A DNA stretch of 64,000 nucleotides, taken from Heliopora coerulea (Eukaryota; Cnidaria; Anthozoa; Scleralcyonacea; Helioporidae). Position numbers and translations under genes: made by a program. Each line of letters opens with the position of its first letter. Positions within the stretch are counted from its first letter, which is position 1. Below the pieces are notes generated by a model. That model was not told the origin of the DNA, made no database searches, and saw only the letters and a program-made list of their open reading frames with translations. Where the stretch lies: assembly GCA_030142905.1 (NCBI GenBank), contig JASJOG010000053.1:1260501-1324500 (forward strand). Direction: 5' to 3'. Positions 1-8,342 of this stretch are shown here, piece after piece.

Positions 1-86
1 CTATTTGAACTCATCAGTCTCACATGTGTGATGCCCACCAATGTCAGGCTATCGATACCATTCAACTCCCCTCAATCTCATTTTAC

Positions 87-157
87 CGTTTTCATGTTCC
101 TCTTCTGGTGCCTTGACTACATCAGAAAGAATCACATTCTCATTGCCATAGCGTTCT
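87..157 (-). CDS. TDH: TDH exon 3: L-threonine 3-dehydrogenase, mitochondrial (partial gene)
   Basis: Third coding exon of a minus-strand gene that continues off the left edge. It translates to RERYGNENVILSDVVKAPEE followed by EHENG, which matches the segment after the Rossmann glycine loop in animal TDH (the LLRKRFGxDNVILSD region). An acceptor AG (complement of 158-159) lies before it and a donor gtaaaatg after it. One leftover base at its start completes the AG| carried by exon 2, giving Arg, so the phases fit exactly. TDH is an extended short-chain dehydrogenase that oxidises L-threonine with NAD+ to 2-amino-3-ketobutyrate in mitochondria. Translation beyond the donor soon meets a stop, which supports the exon end. 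Identification rests on remembered family sequence. Confidence 0.82.
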
Positions 158-833
158 CTATAAATCACAAGAATATTTTATAGTTTGGTAACGGAATTCA
201 AGTGGATACTTGCTAGGAAAAGTGGCTCACCATGGAAACACCAAAGCGTGATCGACAAAGCTAAACTTTACCGTGGAAAAAGCGATTATACCGGTATTGA
301 GGCCACCGCACTTTGACCTTGTTCACACGATACCGGAACGAAATCATACCCCGGTATCAAAGTTGTATCAGTTAAGGTTTCGTATATTCACGTTTGCGGT
401 TAGGATTCAAATCATTCCCAGTTAAGGTTCACGGTTTCTCGCTATTTCGTTCTGGTATTATCTGAACCCAAGGCATAAACGTGTATCCGTAACATTTTCG
501 TTACAGTTTCAAGTCGTAATCGAAATAAAGTGAACGGGGTCTAACTCGACGCATATGTCCGTCCAGGAACACATTCATTACCCTTGCCTTCCATTTGAAT
601 CTCGGTAGCTTCTTGGCTCGAGTGGATCCACGGTTATCGTCAATTTACGGGTTCGATTCACGCCTGGGGCTCACTGGTACTTTTTTCAGGATTTTAACTT
701 AAAGAATGTTTGTGTATCCTCTGACATTTTCTATTTTCCACGCGAACATACAAAAACACAACATTCCAAAGTCGTTCAAGCAATAAATCATTCCGGTTTG
801 CTGTTTACAAAAACACAAATTAACACGTAATAC
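158..833 (-). other. TDH intron 2
   Basis: Intron between TDH exons 2 and 3, with GT donor and AG acceptor on the minus strand. Apart from a degenerate tRNA-like stretch near 599-671, I recognise nothing in it. Short open frames on either strand have no recognisable content. Confidence 0.7.
599..671 (+). other. degenerate tRNA-like sequence (relic)
   Basis: It contains tctcggtagct, resembling the A-box region of the tRNA-like sequence at 4714-4786, and a perfect B-box ggttcgattc at 650-659. The D arm and anticodon arm no longer fold into a normal cloverleaf. It is probably a decayed member of the same tRNA-like repeat family, inside the TDH intron. Confidence 0.35.
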
Positions 834-876
834 CTCAACAATCTTGCCAGTCCGCGACCAAGCTGTCCTAAGCCAC
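834..876 (-). CDS. TDH: TDH exon 2 (NAD-binding glycine loop)
   Basis: A 43-bp exon that translates, with the G carried from exon 1, to GGLGQLGRGLARLLR. This holds the GxxGxxG Rossmann motif that binds the NAD+ pyrophosphate in extended SDR enzymes. The acceptor is tttctaatcttag and the donor is AG|gtattacg on the minus strand. It enters with two bases and leaves with two, consistent with exon 1 (one base left over) and exon 3 (one base at its start). Three exons joining without a frame break, plus the motif, make this secure despite its size. Confidence 0.87.
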
Positions 877-1191
877 CTAAGATTAGAAATACAGTTCAAA
901 TATTAAGTTAAAAGATCATTTTAGCCTTAAACGCCTCGGGCTTTGCACTGTTGTGAAAGACATGGGACTAAGACTCGGCGCTCAGAACGGCTCAAAATCG
1001 TTGTCATTTGAAGCGACCGTCACATGTTCGAGTAGAGCGCCCAAATCAGACTGTTGTTTTAAAATCACGATTCCTTCTTGTACGTGGCTTTGTTGTCATT
1101 CACTTGTCTTCAGTCAACTTGTCCTTACAGTTTAAATGTGCGATCTGTCTTCACTTACAGGAAACAATTAGTCAACATCTTCGTCACAAAC
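877..1191 (-). other. TDH intron 1
   Basis: A 315-bp intron with donor ACAG|gtttgtga and acceptor ttctaatcttag on the minus strand. No repeat or RNA was recognised. The open frames here on the plus strand are not supported as genes. Confidence 0.7.
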
Positions 1192-1303
1192 CTGTAATCA
1201 ACACTCTTGGTGTATCGTTGCTGTACAGTCTTGTTGTTGTTGTTGCTTGGCGAGTCAATCCAGAAAAAAGAGTTGCCCCTCCAATTCTAGAGAATCTGAT
1301 CAT
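1192..1303 (-). CDS. TDH: TDH exon 1: start, mitochondrial presequence and first beta strand
   Basis: The chosen start codon (complement of 1301-1303) opens MIRFSRIGGATLFSGLTRQA followed by TTTTRLYSND, then TPRVLITG. The first 30 or so residues are rich in Arg, Ser and Thr with no acidic residue before position 30, as expected for a mitochondrial import signal. TPRVLITG is the first beta strand of the Rossmann fold, finished by exon 2. The frame is also open to an upstream ATG near 1418, but that extension has no presequence character, so I prefer 1303. The exon ends ATT ACA G|gtttgt, leaving one base. The first 75 codons of the gene are therefore in this window; the rest of the SDR domain is off the left edge. 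Confidence 0.85.
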
Positions 1304-2886
1304 CTTTCGGGAAAATTTCTTTCCTGCGTGACAACCCTTACGAAAACAATCTAAACCGAAGCACGTTATCTTGAAGGTGTGAAGAGGGTGAGGCGGGGGT
1401 GTGCCTTGCAAGCTAGCCAATCACGCGATACAATAAAGTTGTTTACATTTCGTCAAAGTGTTCTTTTCAGTTGCATTATGTCATAAGGCGGTTTTCGTAA
1501 ATTTCTCATCCGTTAAATTTATTGTTTGAATTTCTAACCCTAATTCTTTACACTGTCTTAAACTTGAACGGCAACCATGATTTTACATCAATTTTAAATT
1601 GAAAGTTTCAGTTCAGGCTTTCGACCTTTTGTCTGGTTTTATGATTGCAAAACAGGAAATGACGTTTTCCGGTCATTTTGGGCTAAATTCGTTTTGCCAC
1701 GTCAAGAAACTGCGTTGATGGTTTTGATTTAATGTTGATATTGAATTTGATAATGCGTTAGAGTACAAGGACAGGTTTGAAATTAGGGATTTGGAGCTTC
1801 GGCCCTAGAGTTAAGGATTGAGTTGTGGTGTAAAAAGAATCGTTGAATTGTGACGTAATTTAACGGAGTAATAAGAATGACCTAACCCTTCCGTTAACTA
1901 CGGGATAAACCAGCCAAAATAAAGGATTTCCAGCTTCTGGGAAAGGGGAAGTTGTACCTAAAGTTTGCTTAACCAAGAATAACTGCTGATTCATGTTCTT
2001 ATTGTTTGAAAATTCAATGATTTATAAAGCGTACGTAACTCCATTTGCAATTTATCCTAAATTTGGAAGTTCTTGTAGTTCATTGGGAGATCTCTGACTT
2101 CTTCAATTTAGCGAACAAAAAAGAACTTAATGGGGAGTGGGTTTATAGTGCTTTTACAGTATGAATGTTTGAACCGTTTCAGGTTTGAAGGCGAAAAATG
2201 GCAAGCTAACTGGCCGTTGAAACTTCATGGTTTTATAAAGCAGCGTATTGTATTGTACTGTACTGCACGCGGCTTAAATTCACCTCTGCATATCTGCGAC
2301 CCAACTCACGAGAGTCTGGGTTCTTGTTGCTGATCATGGTCTGGATCATGAATTTTGCATAAACTGTAATATTAACGCTTCTAAGCACGTTTTTTACCTT
2401 CAGTTTTTTGTCCTCTGTTTGCCTTTTTTACTTTTTTTTTGCTTCGTTACTTCATTTGTGAATTTGTGCTCTTTGGTAATTCGTTGTATGACTACTGTAT
2501 CCATGGAAGGGTTAACGTGAGGACTTCTCAATCATCGCGGATTATTACGGACCAATTATTCAAATGTACGATAATTTTTTTCAAAGTTCTTTTCCAGGTA
2601 TTCATGAATTACGTTTTGAAGTACGATTTTCGTCACAATTGTTGAGGTTTCAAACGTGAACCTTGGCGGGGAATCAAACTTGTTGACGGCCGTTCGATCA
2701 AGTTTTGCCCTCATCTTCTGTTGCTAGTGCATGAGAACCGTGGCTTGAATATCAGGCTTTAAATAGCCGGTCAAATACCGTCCATCACCGTGATCAGTTT
2801 TGTTTTGTTCAATGCCTCAAATATTGAGTTTGCAAGATGTTCGTTGGAGCTTGTTTCTCTCCCTATTTTTAACCTAGCAAATGAAT
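1304..2886. other. TDH upstream region, no gene recognised
   Basis: Region 5' of TDH, so its promoter and 5' UTR should lie in the first few hundred bases. An agccaatcacg (CCAAT-like) sequence is at about 1417. Short open frames occur on both strands, with no domain, splice pattern or repeat I recognise. Confidence 0.5.
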
Positions 2887-3281
2887 TAACCCATGCTTTT
2901 TAAACGACTTTAAGGTAGTTTTAAGAATTTCGAGATAAGGTGGAAATATGAAAAATGGAGGCGAAATCATGGGATTCTTCACAAATTTTAGTCATTTTAA
3001 AAGAAGATTGAGAGCAATATCGAGGGGTAAAAAATTAGACCGAAAAGTAAACAGGTTAAAGCATGGTTTTTGACGATTTTTCGACAATTTTGAAACTTCA
3101 GATACGGTGAAAATATGAAAATTTAGGCGAAATAATGAAGTTCTGCATCGATTTTAGTCATTTTAAGCGAGTAATACCGAGGGTTCGAAAATTTCACCAA
3201 AAAGTAAAGGGGTTAACCCATGGTTTTTGACGAGTTTTCTACCAATTTCGAGCTTTCGAAATAAGCTGAAAATATGTATAG
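2887..3281. repeat. degenerate satellite monomers, detached left edge of the array
   Basis: About two monomers clearly homologous to the main 168-bp satellite: aaaagtaaaggggttaaccc, catggtttttgacga and ctttcgaaataagc are all present. They are much more diverged than those inside the array and carry ggtgaaaatatg where core monomers have gcacgaaatatg. About 5 kb of unrelated repeats separates them from the main array. Confidence 0.85.
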
Positions 3282-3376
3282 GTTATTTTGAGGCAACGAG
3301 GGGATAGGTGATCTATTCACCGAGGGCGTAACCCGAGGTAAATGAATCACATATCCCCGAGGGGCCTCAAAATAAC
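3282..3376. repeat. imperfect palindrome, MITE-like
   Basis: It begins gttattttgaggc and ends with the exact complement gcctcaaaataac. The inner arms (ggggataggtgat and atcacatatcccc) pair imperfectly around a small centre. It directly abuts the degenerate satellite monomer. It looks like the end or core of a foldback or MITE-type element. Confidence 0.6.
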
Positions 3377-3649
3377 ATACTCCACATGGACGAGGTTGAT
3401 TTGAGAGACAATTGCAAAGAGATGCTTTTGTTCTGAGGATCTTTTGGAATGCATATCTAAAGCGCTGAAATAATACAGTAGGAGTACGAACATCTGTGAT
3501 GGAATTTTGAAGGAGTATATTTAAATTGCAAAGTGATTTGTTTGGTTGGTTTAATATGCTAGAACGTGGTAGACATGAATGGTGAGTAGGACGAGATTTT
3601 TTGAACACAAAATATTGTGTCGAATTGAATCTGACTGAACAGGTCATAA

Positions 3650-4626
3650 GTATATAAGTTCTCTTAGAGAGAGCAAGTATGTCTAGTGAATGACCATACA
3701 TCTTCACCAAAGAAAATAAGATCCGGTATTCCGCAGGGCTCAATATTGGGACCACTGTTATTTTTACTTTACGTAAATGACTTTACTCAATATCTCTATG
3801 CAGATGATACACAAATTTCGTCTTCTTCAGAAGATATTGAGACATTAATTCAGAATTTAAATAGTGATTTAAATAATATTCAGATGTGGCTTTTGAAAAA
3901 TAAACTCCAACACCATCCCACTAAAACAAAAGTGATGTTTGTTGGGTCATCTCATAATCTTATCAATACAGTTGGAAATACACCAGTACTTATGAATAAT
4001 ACCCCTATTTTTCGAACCAGCAAATATACATGTTTAGGGGTGGTTATTGATGAAAAATTAACTTGGGGTGAACATATCGAGACAATATGCAGTAAAGTGA
4101 GTGCAGGAATTGTAGCTATGAGGCGTATAAAGCCCTACGTTCCACCTGCAACTCTGCAAACAACTCTGCAAATAAAGCACTGGTTCAACCTTATTTCGAT
4201 TACTGCTCCCCTCTGTGGGATAATTGTGGTAAAACACTTCAAGATAAATTACAAAAGTTTCAATGTCGTGCAGCTAGAGTGATTTCTGGACTCAGTTACG
4301 ATGTTAGATCGGCCGATGTCTTGGACGCTCTCGGTCGGCAAACACTTGATGTGAAACGATTAGAGAACAAATTGATATTGATGTACAAAATACTTAATAA
4401 CCACACTGCCCTTAATCTAAATGAACTTTTCTGTAAAAGAAATACAATTCAAAATAATTATAATTTACGTAGTAGCGATACAGACCTATTCTTGCCTAAG
4501 CCTAATAGTGAATTTCTGAAGAAAAGTTTTCGATATAGTGGTGCCATGCAGTGGAATCATCTTCCTGAAGATTTTCGAAAGTCTGAAACTCTTTTTTCTT
4601 TTAAAAAGAAAATACGCCTGACGTAA
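3650..4626 (+). pseudogene. decayed CR1/L2-like LINE fragment (reverse transcriptase 3' half)
   Basis: The conceptual translation from 3686 shows VNDHTSSPKK, IPQGSILGPLLFLLYVNDF, YADDTQIS, KLQHHPTKTKVMFVG and LGVVIDEKLTW. These are the RT palm motifs and following region of a CR1/L2/Jockey-type element. Near 4168 the frame shifts; the next frame reads ALVQPYFDYCSPLWDNC, CRAARVISG and, to 4626, the C-terminal region. About ten residues usually found between LYVNDF and YADD are missing. The fragment is 5'-truncated, carries at least one frameshift, and is clearly older than the LINEs inside the array. The 270 bases before it (3377-3649) show nothing I recognise. Confidence 0.85.
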
Positions 4627-4713
4627 TTGTTATTGGATCGCACCAATTTTCAACTGAAGTTTTTTAAGGTAGATGAATGATCTTCAAGCTCGATACTCAG
4701 AAAATGATTTCTG

Positions 4714-4786
4714 AGGCCCAGACGGGGATCGAACCCGCAACCTTCTGATGACCGGTTAGACGCTCTAACCATTGAGCTACCGAGAC
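4714..4786 (-). tRNA. tRNA-like sequence (SINE head or tRNA pseudogene)
   Basis: On the minus strand a 73-nt cloverleaf can be drawn. It has acceptor GTCTCGG/CTGGGCC with one mismatch and wobbles, TA at 8-9, D arm GCTC/GAGC, T arm GCGGG TTCGATC CCCGT, and a perfect B box. The anticodon stem has a mismatch. The loop CCGGTCA would give anticodon GGT, but has C at position 33 and C at 37, which argues against a working tRNA. It shares flanks on both sides with the tRNA-like pair at 59.4-59.8 kb: caccatctgag upstream, and a ctcagaaa..tttctgag hairpin downstream. It is therefore probably one copy of a tRNA-derived repeat. Confidence 0.6.
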
Positions 4787-5679
4787 TCAGATGGTGAGCT
4801 AAGGTGCAAATTCGATGTTTGGTTTTCGATGTTTGGCAAACATCTATATTGATCATTATATTAATATCACACAACAATAAGAAGTTGAAATTGTAATACT
4901 TATTTCATTATTTAGATCTTTAAAGTATATCACGGCTTCAGTTATCTGGTTACGACCGTCATTGGATATTAAATGTTGAGGAAATGAAACAAAGTTTGGA
5001 GATCGAAGATTTATCTCAAAAATTATGTCAACTGTTTTGTAAGACTCCACTTTGTCTTGATTGAGAAAAAAACTGAATTTAAATTGGAAAAGCTTGCCAA
5101 CAAAGGAACTGGAGTTGTTGCCGAAAGCCTTTTTGTTTCATGAATAAACACGGTCACCAAAGGAGGACGAAATTTCCGACAATCTTTTGGGCAGATTAGG
5201 CGTTTGAAGGACAATCAAAAGGTCACCATTTTAAACTTCATAATTAACTTTTTCACTTCTATTAGTATAATATTAAGTTCAACTATAATTATGACGGGCA
5301 AAAATGTATCGCTAGTATAGGTAAGTATTTTCACAAATTTGTAAGCTTTAAATAAAAAGATGTGAATTGTGTTTTCAGCTAACCAAGAAGGTTTGCTGAA
5401 AGCACGCTGTGGTGCGGCAAGCCATAAAGGCTTGCTGACGGCACATGTGTCCCACCTTCTCTTCTACACGCTTCGCCATAACACGCCACCCTTCCCATCG
5501 CCTTCGAAGTTTTAGGACGCGCACCCTAGATTACCCGCGTCCCACTAAGCTTAACTGACCCAACGTACCCTAGTCATCGCCGCGACAAACAAGAGGATTC
5601 ACATTGGCCAGATAGATGCGTTATCCACAGACATGGTGTGCAAAGGAAAACAGGTATGTGCTGTACTGTTTTACGTTGG
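4787..5679. other. intergenic, no gene recognised
   Basis: Two direct copies of ttcgatgtttgg lie at 4811-4836. A short repeated motif, ggtttgctgaaagcac and ggcttgctgacggcac, lies near 5390-5445. Open frames on the minus strand (4856-5214) show no recognisable protein. Confidence 0.45.
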
Positions 5680-5733
5680 CATATATAGATATGCATAGAT
5701 ATATAGATACATATAGATTTATATCTATATATT

Positions 5734-5770
<37 letters not shown>
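5680..5770. repeat. AT-rich microsatellite with (AT)17 core
   Basis: An uninterrupted (AT)n run occupies about 5737-5770, preceded by degenerate atag/atat repeats from about 5680. The ORFs drawn through it (runs of Ile-Tyr) are low-complexity artefacts. Confidence 0.95.
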
Positions 5771-5774
<4 letters not shown>

Positions 5775-6487
5775 CAAAATAAACCAAAACTAGGGATGGC
5801 TTTGGCAATAAGAGAGCTCAATACTTCAAAAAGTAGAGCAGTATCAAATAACATAAACTTAAAATGTCTTGTGTCGCTACTCCGAGTTTCACGCAACTAT
5901 GCGATCATCAGGCAACAGGTTGATAATGATTCCGGTAGGTAGATAGAAAGATAGATAGAATGGCAGGCAGACAGGTAGGTGGATATACGTATACATGTGT
6001 TTGTGTATTCACATAAAAAATACACTTGTTTCTCGGGGGAGAAGGGACGAACAGGTTGTGTACCGCTCCTGCGGCAGGAGGTCTGCTGGCCGGCTTGAAA
6101 AGTCCAAGTGTGCCAGGAGTAGATCCAGGGAAGTCGATACCTTCACGTGGTTCTCCCTGTTTTTACTAAACTCTGCTACCGAAAAGCGAAGTGGTGGAGC
6201 TATAACCACCATCCAGCGGTGGGTTTAATGACACAGGCATAAATGGTAAACTTGGAGGATATCTTCGTGAGAAAACTATACATTCAACTTCTTTTCCGTT
6301 GTGGAGGGGCAGCCTTTCTTGATTTACTATCTGGATTGGTCAGCGCTCACGTTTAGCATCTGACCTGACTTCGCTCGTGTTGCCATGTACGTTCATGTCA
6401 GCTGCCTTGGGCTTGCCACTTTGACTTTTTTTTCCCCTTTTCGGATCGAATAACTTATGGTCGCGTAGATTGATTACAATCGACGTT
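5771..6487. other. intergenic, no gene recognised
   Basis: It contains a degenerate gata/ggta tract at about 5934-5985. Overlapping short open frames at 5995-6228 on both strands have no recognisable domain. Confidence 0.45.
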
Positions 6488-7382
6488 AAAGCCTGGTTTC
6501 CATATAATCTTACAGGATCGCCGGCGATCCTATAAGATTATGTGGAAACAGTTTTCTGCGATCCCACGATCCACTGAGATCGGCTGCGAATGAAAAAGAT
6601 TCCCTACGATTCTATGGTAACACTACACTTCTCAGCGCTTCAGCGAACCAAAAAACAAACCCACAAAGCAACGCCCGACTAAGGTAACCATGTGACAAAG
6701 GCAGGTTACTCCAGGGAAGAATTTACCAAGGATTTTAAAGACAAGCACCGTTGGCCATCTTAGCCTCGGTGATTACGAGAACTCGGCGAGAACCATTGAA
6801 CTCTAAAAAGACTGGAACGATATCTCGTACCTCACGATCGAATAAAGCCGACATGGAGGCAGCCATGTAGGTCAAAAACACGGGTGGGGAAAAGTTCTGT
6901 CAGCTGTATTGAACCTTTATTGACAATTCTGACTAACATGCAGTCCTACCGACATTGTCCTCTACTTACTAAGGATAAAAAAGAAAACTCAAAAAATCCG
7001 AAATTTAGGTTAAGCTTTTTCCCGATAGGTTGCGTGTTTTATTGCGTAGAGAACTGGAACGACCTGCAAATTGACCCACATGTCAGCCTCCATGTTAGTT
7101 TCAAAATACAGTTTGCAGGTATCGTTCCAGTCTTTTTAGCGTTCAATGTTGAGAACTCCGACTGTGCGGTGCTTGCGCTATACAGGTAACACTGACTGCA
7201 TCCAGGGCTAGATTTTCGTTGGAATTTCAGCTGACTTAGAGGTAAGGTGGGCTCGGTGATGCCGAGGCACGTTGAGACTGAGCGATCATATGGTAACACA
7301 AGCGAGCGATCAACTGTGAAACTCCGGTGGAATACCTGCGATTGTCTGCCGTCGTAAACGATTATATGGAAACTAGGCTTTT
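6488..7382. mobile_element. foldback DNA element with long inverted arms
   Basis: The two ends, 6488-6509 and 7360-7381, are inverted copies differing at one base in 22 (aaagcctggtttcc.. against aaagcctagtttcc..). Further in, cattgaac..taaaaagact and ggaacgat on the left (about 6795-6823) recur inverted on the right (about 7120-7150), as does acatggaggc. So the whole 0.9 kb is two long diverged arms around a small centre. No transposase is encoded, so it is a non-autonomous foldback or MITE-type element. A flanking target duplication was not clear. Confidence 0.75.
6496..6549. repeat. 54-bp near-perfect palindrome at the left end of the foldback element
   Basis: The two 27-base arms meet at gcc|ggc (6522/6523), with two mismatches. 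The outer part of the arm is the terminal inverted repeat itself, so the left end carries its terminus twice, head to head. Confidence 0.85.
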
Positions 7383-7754
7383 GATGAGATTTGAGCTCAG
7401 AACCCCAGTTCAGTAATGTCTTCACTGAAATCGTATTTTAGAAGACCTGTTGTTTCTGCTTTATCAACAGTCAACAGAGAAGGCAGTCCTATTCCAGAAT
7501 GTTCATGAAATTTTGAATTGTGGACTTGCATTCAGGTGCTGCCCCCTCTGCAGGACAGAACAGTGAGGGAAATTGTGATAGTAACATAGGAAGCAGAGAC
7601 TTGCAAAGGAGCTGTGAAGTGAAAATTATTAAATTGCAGCAAAAGCAGAGGCAAAAAATAGGAATGTTTGAATTTAGTGAACAGTAAAGTTTTAGATAAA
7701 ACATGAAAGAAAGTATGTTGCAATATCAAGTCCAATCAATTTTTTCCAATTTTT
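7383..7754. other. intergenic, no gene recognised
   Basis: No repeat, RNA or supported coding sequence seen. The minus-strand open frames at 7489-7735 are uncharacterised and probably spurious. Confidence 0.4.
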
Positions 7755-8165
7755 CACTTTTGACTTCAATTCCCTGAGGAATTGGAATTCCCTTGGGATT
7801 TATTACACCAAGTGAAAAATGGAATTTTGGCCGATTTTCACGTGGTGTAATAAATCCCATGGGGACTGGAATTCCATTCGGAATTAACCCATTTTCGCTT
7901 TTGACTTTAATTCGCTTGGGAATTGGAATTCCTCTGGGATTTATTACACGGAGTGAAAAATGGAATTATGGCCGATTTTCTCTTGGTGTAATAGATCCCA
8001 CGGGATTTAACCAATTTTTTCACTTTTCACTTTAATTCCCTTGGGAATTGAAATTTCCCAGGCATTTATTGCACCAAGTGAAAATGGAATTTAGGCCGAT
8101 TTTCACTTGATGTAATAAATCCCATGAGAATTGGAATTCCCTAGGAAATTAACCAATTTTTTCCA
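7755..8165. repeat. tandem repeat of a palindromic unit, 3 copies
   Basis: Three diverged units of about 125-141 bp. Each contains ggaattcc, then gggatttattacacc, aagtgaaaaatggaat, tggccgattttc and the inverted ggtgtaataaatccc. Equivalent points are at 7795, 7936 and 8061. Every unit is therefore itself a stem-loop. The units differ by substitutions and small length changes, so the array is not recent. Confidence 0.85.
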
Positions 8166-8191
8166 CTAAAATTAGACTCGATAGCGAAGGG

Positions 8192-8214
8192 GGACCACAT
8201 GGCTCATGTGGTCC
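8192..8214. other. short perfect hairpin
   Basis: ggaccacatg and catgtggtcc form a perfect 10-bp stem with a 3-base loop, just outside the satellite array. Function unknown. Confidence 0.6.
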
Positions 8215-8342
8215 TCCATTTCCAAAACGAAGATTCTGACAATCTTAGAAACTTCCCTCATCATGTAACAAAATGCAAGAGAACGCCAAATCCCGCTGTT
8301 TCACGTATTCCACTCATTTTACCTTCAAATACATAGAGATTT

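Noticed and set aside
953..1331. Plus-strand ORFs overlapping the TDH start
   Set aside because: Antisense to TDH exon 1 and intron 1; no domain, and the minus strand explains the coding signal.
5574..5896. Minus-strand ORFs rich in Ile-Tyr repeats
   Set aside because: They translate the (AT)n microsatellite; low-complexity artefact.
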